This document shows, in pieces, positions 23,618-37,300 of a stretch of 64,000 bases of DNA (positions within the stretch are counted from its first letter, which is position 1; each line of letters begins with the position of its first letter). This stretch comes from Scolanthus callimorphus. Taxonomy: Eukaryota; Cnidaria; Anthozoa; Actiniaria; Edwardsiidae. A model generated the notes under the pieces. That model had not been told where the DNA came from, did not search any database, and was given only the letters and a program-made list of their open reading frames with translations. The translations under genes and the position numbers were made by a program. Location: NCBI GenBank assembly GCA_033964015.1, contig CM066913.1, forward strand, positions 29,724,790 through 29,788,789. The letters are read 5' to 3'.

Positions 23618-24152
23618 TACTTTCTGTGTCATAGGAAGCCGATAACGAAACATGTTGTCCAAGAACAAGACTCCACCATCACAATGAAGTGGAATTCGAA
23701 GACGACGTTACATTTTAGACCTTTTCAGGGGTCACAAGAGTCAGTGGCCAAGATAGGAAAGACTGTCAATACCAGCTCTACATTAAACACCTTTCGCACG
23801 GGGTTTATGCAAGACCACAGGATACCCATGAGGAAACTTGTCCCAGATCAAGACTCCACCATCGCATCACCTTGAAATGGAATCAAAAAGGACGTTTAAC
23901 TTTCAAAATGTTTTCACCAGTCATTGCCGAGGAGAGGAGACTGCAAGAAACCTGGAGGGATTTCAAAAGAAGTAGTCAAAGTAATAACAGTTTGATGGTG
24001 ACAAGTATCACAGGAATTCCTGGAGAAACATTCAATGTTAGGAATGCGAGTGTAGGAAAATCAAATTTTCCCGTGCTGGGTTGGGCTGGACGATAACGCC
24101 TCAATGAAAGTGCGCGCTGCATGTCGGCAGTTGTGTGGTACCTGGCGAACCA

Positions 24153-24480
24153 TTCTCGTACCCAGTGCATCTCGGCTCGTCACCTGTCGCGGGGAGGCTG
24201 CTCAGATTTGATACAGAACCGTTGAAACAACTTTGTGCGCATGCCCCAACGTTTAAAAAGAAACATTCAGCAAAGGTCGGGGGTACGAGAATGCCGAAGA
24301 ACGTAGTGCCTATTACACTTTTGCGTGACTCACATTCTCGTACCCAGAGCTGGCCATGGTGACAGCCATTTGAGGGCCTTCGCATTCTCGAACCCAGAGC
24401 TCACCGGCTCGTCTGCTCGCAGAGGAGGCTCTGGTGACATCCATTTGAGGGCCTTAGCTGATTGGTTGAAATAGCGCGGA
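24153..24480. mobile_element. CCAGAGCTC-family MITE copies, tandem and broken
   Basis: A near-complete copy (24153-24292, bounded by CATTCTCGTACCCAG and GGGTACGAGAATG) is followed by a fragment at 24333 and a third start at 24381, all sharing CATTTGAGGGCCTT. Confidence 0.75.
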
Positions 24481-24544
24481 CGCGTACATAAAAGAAACTT
24501 AATCTCGCTTTATAAAAAAGTATCTGTCAAAATAACACTGGCAT

Positions 24545-24955
24545 GACACCTCGGCAAAACGCAGTTGACATGCGCTAAAGATTCACTGACCTGTGAAATG
24601 AAGACAATTATTGAAAAAATCTACATATAACAACAGCGAACGATAAATTTTGACTTTAAACCATAATTTTCTCTTCGGGTGCAAGCCTTAAAGTGCGAGG
24701 TGCAAAAGTTCAGAGAAAGATATGATCATATTCTAGCAGCTCTGCAATTTTTGGCCCTAAGTTTTGTGTCTGGAGCTTAGGTTTTACAGATTTCCAAGAC
24801 AGCACGAGATATTTTTGTTATGTAGATAATTTCTTTTGTTTTCATTTCACAGGAAGTGAATCTTTAGCGGCAAGGAGGATGCATCATACAACGTGACCAT
24901 GTTCCTCCTTGCCGCTTAAGATTCACTCATGGCAAATGCGTTTTGCCGCGGTGCC
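24545..24955. mobile_element. hAT-like MITE, copy 1, 8-bp target duplication
   Basis: Ends GACACCTCGGCAAAACGCA and TGCGTTTTGCCGCGGTGCC, flanked by ACTGGCAT (24537-24544, 24956-24963). Closely matches copy 2 at 25259 apart from an extra hairpin near its right end (24868-24925, GGCAAGGAGGA pairing with TCCTCCTTGCC). Confidence 0.93.
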
Positions 24956-25258
24956 ACTGGCATTTGTTTCCTAGTCGTCGTTTCAACCTATGCCTTTGAC
25001 TTGAACGCTCTAAAAGTAATTGTGAGGCATAAAACCACCATTTTCTTTTGAGCATGCGTCGGTGGATGTCACCAGAGCCTCCCCGCGAGGTGACGAGCCG
25101 GGAGCTCTGGGTAGAGAATGGGGCCTTCGCTGATATTGAACGTTGATACGCATGCGCAGAAAGTTCTTTCTCTCAACGACTTAGTCTTGTATCTCGCGCA
25201 TGCGTCAATGACTGTCACCAGTCTCTCCCGCCGCGAGGAGATGAGCTCTGGTTCATAG

Positions 25259-25605
25259 GACACGGCGGCAAAACGCAGTTGACATGCGTCAAGATTCACT
25301 GGCCTGTGAAATGAAGACAATTGAAAAAATCTGCACAACAACAGCGAACGATCAATTTTGACTTTAAACCATAATTTTAGCCTCTGGTGCGAGCCTGAAA
25401 GTGTGAGGTGCAAATGTTCAGAGAAAGATATGATCATATTCTAGCTGCTCTGCAATTTTTGGCCTTAAGTTTTGTGTCTGGAGCTTAATTTTTCGAAGTT
25501 TTTGAAGACAACACGAGATGCTTTTGTTGTATAGATTATTTCTTTTGTTTTCATTTCACAGGAAGTAAATCTTTAGCGCATGGCAAATGCGTTTTGCCGC
25601 GGTGT
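25259..25605. mobile_element. hAT-like MITE, copy 2, target duplication readable
   Basis: Ends GACACGGCGGCAAAACGC and GCGTTTTGCCGCGGTG, flanked by TGGTTCATAG (25249-25258, 25606-25615; the standard 8 bp lies within). Inserted at the edge of a CCAGAGCTC-family MITE. Confidence 0.92.
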
Positions 25606-27560
25606 TGGTTCATAGTTTCGGCGGGATGTTTGAGCTTCAGATCAACTTTACTCCAGATCCGTTACAGGTGTCAGAGCTCCGGGACTCTCTATTCATTCGC
25701 CTTGATCACACAAGCGCCATCTTGAAATTTTCAAACGATTCGTTCAGCATGGAAACAAGGCCAAGCAGAACGAGTTTTGTTAACGGTGGAACGCGGAGCC
25801 TGTTGCTGGGATTTATGGTAGAAAAGTTGACAAAAATACCAAAAATTACTCCTATTTATTTGCAACCAAACAGTAGGTCAGCCATTTGCTTCTTTCTGTT
25901 TGTTCGGGTCGTTCTGAAAACAAAATGGCGGCGCATGACAAAGGCGACATTCGCCTCGACCACCAAGACAGAAATCCAAAAGCCTTCCCCTCAAGATGAA
26001 ATCATTGACAGGTGTATGATCCAATAGAAAATTACTAGCTGTTTCTCACTTTTATTTGTATATATATATATTTTATACAGAAATGTATACGTATATAACG
26101 GTAACTTGTCCTTTTACCTTCATACACTAAATAAATAAATTGTATATACTGAATCATTTGTCTGGAGTTTTACAAAATTCATTATCCGTTATTCAGAAAG
26201 AACGTAGTGTATTCACGTATAATGAGAGAATGACAGAAAGCCTGAAATGCGCATTTATAAATATTGCGTTGGAACAGCAAAAGCACACGTTTTCAAGCAC
26301 ACTTATTTGATAGGGAGCCTACCATTTAACTTTTCGGTGAGGGTTGGACGTTTTTTTAATCTGTCCTGCACTATTGAAGTCCTACACTCAAAAAAACATG
26401 CAGGTATAATTGTCGGAAGGGCAAATATTTCTTGTTAAGACCAAAACTTCCACACCCTGCTCTAAAGTCAAGTGGTCCGAACCTATTTCGTTGATCATTA
26501 AATTATCGGTAGAGAATCCGTTGATAGCAAACATGGTCAGAGTTTATATTCCGTAGGCAAGAGTGGTATAATCGAATCAATTCTAAGCCAGTTCAAAAGT
26601 TGATCTTCTAGCCGGTTCAGACTACAGTTTGTCTAAATCATTTACATGGCTCGAACTAAAATTAAAACATAGACATGTAACTTATGATACAAAAGTAATG
26701 CAAGTAATTTAGACCGGCTGAGCAACGTCGCCATTTTGAACCTGACCGGAGACCAGAACTAGAGCGATGTTTTGACGATTCGTTCCATTTTGAATAACAG
26801 ATAGTTAGTTATAATATCACGTTCCCTTTATAAAAGCCCTCGATTGCCAGGAGTATCGTTACATATATATCACAGGTTATCAAAGATATTTATAATGTTG
26901 TCACTTGGTTACTGCAACATAACAAGATGCAAGTGTTAACCGTATCCACTATTCGATATGAGCTCCATCAGTAGGAGCACCTTTCTCCCCCACTGGGTCT
27001 ATGATATACCTTGTCCTTGTTTTGTGCTAAAAATAGATATTATTTCATCGGCGCTTTCCCTGAGTAGCAAACCTCGTGCAAACGCGGGTGATTTTATTAT
27101 TATCATGATTAAATATTCCAAGGAACTAAACCTATCCAGACAAGTCCTACATAAAAAAGCTAACGTGTTCCGGATTAAAAAAAAATCGAGTTAAAAACTC
27201 TTGCGATTAGAGTAGAATTTCGAATAAATTTATTTTTAGCACAAAAGGAGGAAACAAAGTACCAATAAAACGCCCATAGTAAACGCTTCCTGAATCGCAA
27301 GAGACGTTTATCCCGCGCTTCAGCCCGCGACGTTGATCAGACGCGGCGATAGAAAGTGCCAGCGAACTCCAACGTAGCGGATGAGAATCAGGCTACGTAA
27401 GACTGGGCCTTCCGATAATGCGGTTTGCGCCCAACGACGAGAAGATGTGCTTCTTTCTTCCTTTCGACAGCTCATCATTCAATAACAGTTGGTTTTCTAC
27501 ACTTGTCTGCCAGGAGACAATTCCCCTTCAGGTTTGTCATCCGTTATTATTTATATCATG

Positions 27561-27566
27561 TTTATT
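27561..27566 (-). terminator. Candidate polyadenylation signal of ptch
   Basis: AATAAA on the minus strand, about 300 nt past the ptch stop codon. Position is plausible; usage unproven. Confidence 0.4.
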
Positions 27567-27869
27567 CGCGGACACCTCAGGATTCCAATGACCCAATAGT
27601 GTTCCTTTTTGTAAATAGTTTCAATGCCTCCTTCTTGATATTACTGTACATTGCACATAATAATGCTCGCCAGATATTACCGTTTTTCGTGCATCTCTTG
27701 CCGTGTCTTCACGGCTACACTTGACAGCAAACGCTTACCCCTTCCCATGACATTCTTGTCACGACATTCCGTATATCATTTTCCCGGCAGGGCACATAAC
27801 AGTGACGCACCGAATGCACCACTCGGCTCCTACCGAATCACTGTAAACCACTCCTCTTTTACCACTAAT

Positions 27870-28343
27870 TTATCTGACGCCGCTGTTCATATCAGTGACT
27901 TCGATATCGACAGCATTTCCCGTGTCCCGTAATGGTTGCACTCGTCTGCTCCCGTGGTGACAGTTCTCACCCGGTCTCGTTGTAACTGTCCTATCAGGTG
28001 CTATTTGTTCAGTGTGTACCGCGACCGTCACCGTAGCAGTCGCGGTTACTCGAGTTACCGTAGAACCCGACGAGTCTGAGTCCATCACTCTATTTTGGGT
28101 ACCCGCACCCGTACCCGTAGTGTTCCGGTGATACCCGCGATTGTGACGCGATTTCCGATGTTTCTTTGGACGTTTTTGTGACGGACACGTGATTTCGTCA
28201 AAGCGACTGTCCGACGTTTGTCCAACGTCCAATATACAGAGTTGCGAGTCTGTTTGAGGCATATGCCTGCAACCACCAGTTGGAAGGAGTTCTCGAGTTG
28301 ACCCTGTTGATGATGCGGTACCCGGCGGTCTGAGCGGCTCCAC
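27870..28343 (-). CDS. ptch: ptch exon 25 (cytoplasmic tail and stop)
   Basis: Terminal exon of 157 residues plus stop, acceptor GTTTACCAG. Ser/Thr/Arg-rich and disordered except [16 protein letters not shown] near the C-terminus, which resembles the tail signature of vertebrate and fly Patched. Ends [11 protein letters not shown]. No PPxY E3-ligase docking motif is present. Confidence 0.94.
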   Translation of the reverse strand: MEPLRPPGTASSTGSTRELLPTGGCRHMPQTDSQLCILDVGQTSDSRFDEITCPSQKRPKKHRKSRHNRGYHRNTTGTGAGTQNRVMDSDSSGSTVTRVTATATVTVAVHTEQIAPDRTVTTRPGENCHHGSRRVQPLRDTGNAVDIEVTDMNSGVR

Positions 28344-31300
28344 CTGGTAAACAAAGGTAAATACATTATAAGCATACATCCTTATCTGGCATACATTTAC
28401 AAGGTGATAAGGATTTCTTGAGGACTTCCTTTTTAATCTGCAGGTTTATCGTGAAATTTCGCGCGTTTTGGTTATGAGTTACTCTACGTCAGGTCGAGGA
28501 GGAGTGTTTGTTGAGAACTACTGACAGTTTGCTATTATGCACTCGGTCGAGTGAGAAAAATGTGACCATTGTAACCACCCAAAGGAATCATCACATGATC
28601 TGTATTGGGTAAGATGAAAACACCGTTAGCTAATTTGGTCTAAGGCAGTAACAGTGCTCGCCTGGACATATGTTTGTTCACAAAAACAAGGTAAATACAT
28701 GGAACCAAGGTAATTTTTTAATTTATGATACGATAAACCACGTTTGTTGTTAATTTACAACATTCTACGTCCCCTTTTATATGATTATTTACTCACCTCA
28801 GGTGGCGGGCCGGCAAGAGACAACAGAACAGGAAGAAACACAAGCCCGTACAAACTGCCCAGTACAATCAGGGCCACCAGCAGATGGAAGAAGTATCTGG
28901 GCACGAAAAAAGGTAGAATGTATAAATGTTTTGAGCTTTGGTGCCTTGGTGTTAACGGGCCTCAGTGAGCCGCCATTTTGTCAGCCTAGCAACATACCTA
29001 CTCGGAAAAAGCATCAACGTCCATCGGCTGATTCAGGGAATGTAGTGCGATATTTTCGATTGAATTCGATAAATCAAATATAACAACAACAAAAAAACGT
29101 TTTGAAGATGTAATGGTTATTTCGAGATTTCGACACGTAATTCGCCTTCTAACATCGAACGAAAACAATAACAAGGCTCGACTAGCTATGTTATTTGCAG
29201 GCGGTGTGCCATCTTTGTAATATTTTAAAAAAGATATATAATAAAGTTGAAGTTGAAGTGGATACTTATTTAAACTGCCCTTGCAATGATGCGTCAAGCA
29301 AACCATTTAACTAATTAATCTAACGACAGTAACCTTTGTACTGCGTGGTGGGAAAACATAATTCTTGCCAAATACAATAAAGCTCCTCCTTTGGTACATG
29401 CTTCGTAGTCATTCGTAAATAGACCTTCCGACATTCACGCAAAATAACACGACTCTAAGGCAATGGGTATCCTATCGCCCATGATATCACAGAGAGCGGG
29501 CAGACTGATACAACAAGATACCGCAATACAACTGGTCCCTCTACTTCTATCCAGAGTGACAGAACCAAAAAATGGCTGATGCCTATAGTTTCCTCTTTCT
29601 TGAGCGTTCTCATATTCTTTCTGTTGCTTGAATAAAATATTTTCAAGTTTGGACGAGTAACATTTTCGTTTATCAATTTTTTTGCTGATCACAGCATCAC
29701 CTCTTCCAACGTTTACATCCCCCCCCTCAAAATCATAACTTTCAATTTTGCTCAAACTTTCGATATTTATTTTTGGTCACTCGAAGACGTGGGCATGCAA
29801 GTTACATACCTTGCATCTATAAAGACATTGAATCTCGAAACCATTTTTGGGTCCTGTCATCCAGAGTTATAGATTTTTAACATACCTGACAATAAATTCA
29901 AAGTCTGATCCTGCCAGCATAATGACGCCAAGTAAGGTGGAGATTGCGCCGTCAACTATTGGCGCCATCACGTGTTCGATCGCGTGCTGCATTCGCTTGT
30001 TTCGGTCGCCTATGGCAGCTTGGAATGCCTGTGAAGAGAGGGCAATCTTATCAGAAATCATTTCCACAAAATAACGGTGAGGGGAGTAGTTACGACTGGG
30101 GTGAGTATTTTTGAGCCCATTTGAAATAATTTATTTTTAGATGTAGACAGAAAAACTGTAATCAAATAGACAGGAAAAAATGGGAAAACGTCTGAAAAAA
30201 ACAAACAAATAAAAAACAGGGACTTGACCAGGATGAACAATTATTCCTCGAGCCCATTTGGCCTTCGGCCTCATACCAGAGTCCACGAGGGCGAGAGGAA
30301 TAAGTGTTTTAGACAAATCACACTAGTAAGTCAATTTGTATAGCCAAAACCGTTTTCTGGTCTGGTTATTTGCCATTTGTCTGTTTTTCAAATCCGACAT
30401 TTTTCGCTAATAGTAGGCTTTAACTTATAGGCTAGTAGTAGCTCAACAAATCAGAACGCAGGATTGACAATAGGCCACTAAAGTGTGATTTGACTATTAT
30501 TGAATAGACCACGGAGCCACAGTCCGAATGGTCTATTAGAGATCATGGCCCATGAGACCGAGAGGTCTAATTGTTATACCTCTGCCATTTTTATTCAACG
30601 TAAAAGCACTATTTAGTAACATGGCCAATAGAAATGCAGGATTTGTTATAGTACTCTCATTATACTCTCATTGATTTAGGCTAAATAAGATTAGAAGTCA
30701 GACTCAGCACATGCCGTATCCTCTATTCTGTGGTATGCTTACCAGAGACATGTGTACAGTAAACTCGACGCCGACACCCACAGACAGGATTAGGGTAACA
30801 GCAGGCACAGCACTCAGCTTGATGTTGGCCAGACCCATAAAACCAAACACTTGGACCGTAATCATGATGAGCGTCAATACCTACAGATAGGAAAGGAAAC
30901 AATTATCTTACTATGACGTGACATAACAACAATAAGCTGTTGAAAAGACTACTTCTGTGACAGGTAACTTGTACTGAGATCGCATGACCCGATGTGGGAA
31001 AACGCGCAAAACACTTCAGCCCCCGCTTTCCATGAATACAGATATTCTCTCACGGCCGTCAAGAAATCAATTTGTTTCTGTAAGATTACAAGTAACTACT
31101 CTCTTTGCCCTCTACCTTCATCTTTTTTCCTGTTTAGCCAGTCCAAAGGCATAATGTGCCTTTAGCGCGAAAGCGAAAAAAGGCGAAAAAATTGTCAAGA
31201 TAAATATAGCAAAGGGCTGCAAATAATGGAAAACCTGCAATGCGCTTCGCTCCGAAAGTTTTAAGTGGTCTGCAAAAGTCTGTGTTGCGAAGCTCCGTTT

Positions 31301-34300
31301 GCAAAATAATGGAAGACCTGAACTGCGCTCCGCTTGTAGACAGTGCCTAATACAATTTATAAGGGGCTAGTGTCTCAAGTACGTACAATGATAGTTGCCA
31401 TCCACACGCTGCATAGAAGAGCCGCCATAACCACGAAACTGACTGCCAGTACAATAGCAATGGCGACTAGGAGATGCTGACGCAACCAGATGTACTGCTC
31501 CCAGAAAATAAAAGGAATTCCACTCGGGTAAGAAGGCAATCCCACCTTGTGGAACTCATCGCAGATCCTACGCACTTCCTGTATGAAACAAAGCATAACA
31601 GAGAAATTGTTATCAAGGTATGTTGTCGTGGTAATTTTTGCCAAAACAATTTGAACCAGTTTCTTTAAAAAAATACTATTTTAGCTTATCAACATTTCGC
31701 TTCTACATAGAGTTGAATGGAGAGGTTCCACCACTAATGAACTATTCCAGCTATAGAGCGGATTTCACATGACTGTCAAGACTTGTCATGTAATTGCGAT
31801 TGCTTTGCGTTCTCATTGGCTACTCATTTTTTCTCAGCCAATTAAATTCTTGTAGTAAATACAATTGTGTAATTACTTAGTAACTGGTTCGGCTTGCAAT
31901 TGGCTAAGAAAAAAGCCAAAAAAGCATTTAGGATTAAGTCATGATTTATCTCGATTCTGATTGGCTAGTGATTGCTCAATTGCAATTGTTTTCACGACAG
32001 TCATGTGAAAACCGCTCTAATCGCGCCAACAATCCTGAATTTAGAAATGTTCCCAAACTCCCTATAGCGCGCATGTTCTTCCACATGGATGGGGAACTAA
32101 CCTGAATTGTGTCCACGTAATCTTCCGTCTCCTTCAGATTAAACAGATAAAATGGCATCTGGGCAAACTCGATTGGCTTTGCAGCCTCCACTGCAATAGA
32201 AACCAAAAACTGTTACCTTACGAAAACCTGGCACAAACTGGTGCTCTTTTCCTCCAACTTTAGCGACAGAGAACGCCATAGTATTAACATATATATGGCA
32301 CGCTGGCAAACACTTGTGATCGTATAAAAGGAAAAAAATACCGCTTCTTAATAGACTTCTCACCTCGCATACTACGTGGCTCTTTCACATCTCTCAGGTT
32401 AAACCAATTGGAAGGCTTTGGTCTTATGCTCCCCTGAAATATGAGGTTAAAGAGAAGTGTAAGGTTACACGCGCGTAAAAAATTCACATCAAATTCAGGT
32501 CTAGCCAACCAATCAAAATTCACAAAACGACATAATCGTACAATAAAACGCAGTATTTACCTGTGAGGCATCATAGCCCATAACGTCTACGTTGATCCAG
32601 ACAGTAAGGTAGTTATAGAAAGTTTGTGGACGGATGATCCCTGCTGCGTTCACCAGACGCACTGAGCGTACTTGCGTTTTATTGATAGGGTAATCTTTGT
32701 CACCTGTCTGCGCAAGCAGCTTATACCCAAGCACTCCAGCATCGCTGGCGTTTTCGAACCAACCAGAGTATGTTATAGAACCTTTTGACCAGTCACTATC
32801 AAACGCTTTCTGCGTATCTAGGAAGAAGATCAAGGAAGTAAGTTTTTTAGGGAGTACCACGCGTCGACAGCTCATGACTGCTTCAACTTCATGCAATACA
32901 CTTTTTAGTCCCTATAGTATCATAGGCGCCACTGGGGAAGCGACAGGTTGGAACAAGGCCCCCTAGCGTTTAGACGCAAAAATGTCCTAAAATTTAACGC
33001 TTGAAAAATAATGCCGATACAGGTTTTCCTGAGCTGTGCTATTGGGGTCTATTGGGGTCTCTGTAGACATCATACTGTCGATCCCCCGTAGAAAACAACG
33101 GGGGATCGATGAGTGTCGAAAGTAAATCAGACTTACATTTTCTACACGTTCCTATTGGTTGAGGTCGTGGACCATTGTTTAATCAGCCAATGAGAATGCA
33201 AACAGATGATGTCTCGATTTAACGATTAAACGCACTTATCTCGTGATTAGTCATTTGCTGAATTTGTTTCGTTTCTGATTGGTCGAGTGATTGTATTTAC
33301 TTTGCGTTTTGTTTGTGGTCTTACTTTTAAGCCAGTCTCGGAAATAGATCAACCAGAATGGCTGGGCCTTCATATCCGGCGTCTTGACCACGTTATTCAC
33401 CTATAAAACGAAAAAATATGAAATATTTTATTCACAAAACTTGCAGCAATACCTTTAAAGAACACTTATGGCTCTGAATAAATACACTTTATTTTTTTTT
33501 TCTTTTTGGCTGCCAACATTGGTCTTGATTTCAAGCTAGTGCCAAGAAACACAGTACCATTTTTGCGCAACTCGCCGAGTTACTAAGCAAGCGAAACCGA
33601 GGGTGCGGAGGATAGGGCAAAGACGCGCAACACGAGGTCGCACTTGTGTCGAGCCTTAAGCTGTTGTTATAGGGTTCTTTACGTCATTTCTTGCTTGCAT
33701 GCTTGTTTTCATTCTTGTTTCCAGAAGTATCACAAATGACACTTACCCTACTTAGCGCCTCATGGAACTGGTACAAGACCTTTTGCCTGTTCGCATAGTC
33801 AAAGTCCTTCTTGGTGACGGCGTGCATGATGTAGAATGAGAAATACTTGGACTGCGCCAAGACGAACTGGTGCTCGGTACTGTTGCGCGGGACCACGTCA
33901 GTCAAATCAAGTCCGTCTCTCACGAGCATACAACCGTACGCGCCTGCGCCAAACAACGCCGCGAACGCAAACAAGACCAGGATCTGAGAACACAAGGAGA
34001 GATGAAAATGTACATGTATGAGACCGACTCTCTAGACTTGCAGCCCATAAGCTGAATTATACTGGATCTCAGTTTCTACTGATGATACCATGTGCTTTAG
34101 CCACTTTTTACTGGGATACTTTTATGGAGAACATTGCTGTGTGCCCCGAGGTACGATACGCACGCGCATATCAATACTATGCGAAAAAAATGTTTTTGGT
34201 TGTGCCCAGCTATGCTGTGTGTGCGGTCAAATTTGGAAGCATTTAGAAAATATGCGCGCGCAACAAAGGGCATTGGAAACATGTTTCCATTAAATTTTCG

Positions 34301-37300
34301 ATATAACAAAGGTCCTGACAAATTTCTGCGCATGGCCCCAACGCTTAAAATCAGTCAATCAGCGAAGGCCGACAAATGGATGTTACCAGAGCCTCCCTCC
34401 GAAGCGACGACCCCGGGGAACTCTGGTTACGAGAATGGTTTCCATTTCTCTCATGGCACGCTCTGATTTACGCACACCTTTTATAGACCTCCTCGGCTTG
34501 TATGGGCGTAATGTTGTCCCATTTCAGATCACGTGCCATTCATTTGAATAATCTTTCTTTGTTTGGGGTGTTTCCATATTCTCATACATCCTTCGGTGCG
34601 TAGCAGAAAAACAAAGAAAGAATACTCAGGGGAATGCCAAGTGATCTGAAATGGGAAAAAATCCCGCACAAGCCGAGGAGGTCTATTAAAATGCAGCTGA
34701 ATCTCAAATAAAACAATTCCTTGCCCCTTAAAATACAATGTCTAGCTTACCTTAGTGGGGTTTTTCTGTAGCCATGGTCCATAATATGTCTTGGCAAAAT
34801 ACGCGAGCGAGAGATGCTCCATGAATTGTCTCCACGTGCTTCTTGAACCAGCCTTCGAATTTCTCCCAGTCGAGTTTATTTCACTCTCTTTTGGGTTTTG
34901 ATTAACATCATTTTTCGCCCTCCCACTGACACATCCGCAAATAACAACCTTGCTAGAGGTATGGCGGTGCTTTTTTCTCCTCTCGCTGGAATCCCGCTGT
35001 GCGGCATGCACACCATTGCTGAGATCTAAATCATAGGTAGTACTACTTCCATTTATAATCGTTCCACCCGGCCGCGACGTTGTGACCAAGTTAGAAACGG
35101 ATAAAGGCAGCATAGTGTTAGGTCCTAACTCCGCGATAGCAGAAGCCTGTACAGTCACTGCCCCGCTAGTTGATACCACCGCAGCCCCGACACTCGCGGG
35201 AACGGTTCCGGGAGGCGTGGCGTGACCGTTGGAGCTTTGGGAGCTTAGAGAGCTGCAAGAACTGTTATTGTATCGGCGAAGAATCATTCCTGTGTTGGTG
35301 GATGAGTCAGGCGTGAGGGAAATCGGCCGCGGGACAGTCCTGAGTAAAACAGAAAGTCATTAGAATTTACCTTTAGGCAGGCGAAGACAGAGCGGGTTTC
35401 AGATGAGTGTCGAAAATTATTTGCATTTGCGTTGGCTTTCCATTCTCATTATTCTGCCAACCAATCAATTTTTCAGTAATCACGTGCTCGCCGATTTTTA
35501 TGGGTTGTGATTGGCTGACGGGGAAACCATTCAACAGCAACTTGTAAATTCTCTCTTTCGTGATTGGCTAGATGTATTTGGTCATACTGAGGTCATGTGA
35601 AATTCGTTCTAGTGACCCAGGGAGGGTGCAAGGGTTCAAGTGTGCAAGTTTTTTTTTTCACTTTAAAAAAGTGAAGAAACATGTTTAAAGAGTTGAATCT
35701 CTTACCTGGTGACACAGCATAGAATGTCCCAACTCTGTTCCATTTTCCTGTTCACATCGATCGCCATCATGGCCGGGAACACGATGATTACGGCGATAAA
35801 ATTAAATATCACAATCACAGCAGCCTGAGGATCACAAATAAAACGTATTGGTTATCGTCGTGTAAGGCGAAAAAGTGTCGAGGAAGCCTAAACTCTTCAG
35901 TCAGTCTTGACTCGGGCAAGTAGTCTAAAGATCAAGCTAAACTGATAGAGATAGGGTCGTCCTCCACTGAGTAGAAATCAAAAACAAGGGATAAAATGGC
36001 AAGCAACATGGACATCATGTCAAACAACAGCGTCTGGTGTCTTGATCATGAGTGGCTTTTGCCATCACGATGGTGTAGTACAGATGAGTGATTATTTTAC
36101 CTGGAGAGAAAAGGCACGCAGGGCTGGGATGGGTATCATGGCTGCCATGAAGAAAGCGAACATGTTGTTGAAGGACGTCAGGAGTACACTAACACCCGAG
36201 TACCCGAGGGCGTAGCCGACTTGGTCCTGAGAACACAGAATGACAATGAAAAATAATTTCGCGAATTCTCTGCATCACGCTATAATACCTGCCTACCACC
36301 ATTGGCAGTTTTCTGGTAGAGCGATTTCTGATGAATGTCGAAAACTAAACACAAAGAAGCCAATCAGGAGCGAGACAAATTCAACAGCTGACCAATCAGA
36401 GGACAATGTAGTACTATTTGCGTTTAGTCGTAGACTGCTTGCAGCTCCTTCTTCAGCGAACGTCCGTAAATCGAGGGAAATATTTTTTTACCCGCGACGC
36501 ACTTCGATTTCGTTTGGTTTTTCGATTCGTTTTCCCTCCGTTGCGCGTCTCTCCCTTTCCTGAGTAACTAGACACCGTAAACGATTCGAAGCCTGCCGCG
36601 GGTAAAAAAAAACATTTTCCTTGTTACGTTCGCCGAAGGGGCTGCAAGCAGTCTAGTTTAGTCGTGACACAAGAAAACAAAAACACAGTGTGATTATGGT
36701 GTTTGATCGCAATCTCATTGGCTGACTCAGCAAAGAGCTAAGACAGTCTGATTTACTATTGACAATCGTCTGAAAACCGCTCTAGTGAAAGGGTATGTCT
36801 TGTACTGTACTGCCACTATCTTTACTGTACTTACGGAAGGGTGGACGTCAGACATGGAAGCGTAGGTGTGCGCGATCAGAAACATGTCATCCACTCCAAG
36901 ACCAAGTGCCAAGAACGGCAACACCTACAAAACAACGCCCAAATATCATCCACCAATAAAACAGAAACACACGATGAGGGATCCTTTCATATCAATTTGC
37001 GTAAAGTATATACTAGTTATACAATGCTTTCGAGTGGCATACTGCAGAATATCCCACGCGTCTCTTGTATCCCCTGAGCTTTCAGGCGAGTGTGTATGCT
37101 AAGAAAATACAAGTAGCACGTTGGATATTCTGCAGTATGCAGAAGAGAATTCATGCCATGAGAATTCATTGTATAACTAATTTATACCAGGCTACAGAAA
37201 GGCAACGTTTTACGTTAGTGCAGTGTACGATGGAAAGGTTGAGTGGAATACCACCGAATATACAACAGCATTCCTGCATTCTGACTGGCTGTATTTTCTG

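Larger units (their letters stand above)
21866..27560. other. Transposon-rich gap between bHLH exon and ptch
   Basis: Elements at 22750, 23466, 24153, 24545 and 25259. Two diverged ~190-bp blocks near 23655 and 23843 share AAGACTCCACCATC and a downstream GAATCNAAAA-type motif and look like a decayed coding repeat. From 26030 to 27560 I see AT-rich DNA and microsatellites only. Confidence 0.5.

Noticed and set aside
25587..26027. 146-codon plus-strand frame
   Set aside because: Begins inside a hAT-like MITE and shows no domain or splice structure.
29435..29755. 106-codon minus-strand frame in Patched intron 23
   Set aside because: Same strand as Patched but no splice sites that would fit it between exons 23 and 24, and no homology recognised.
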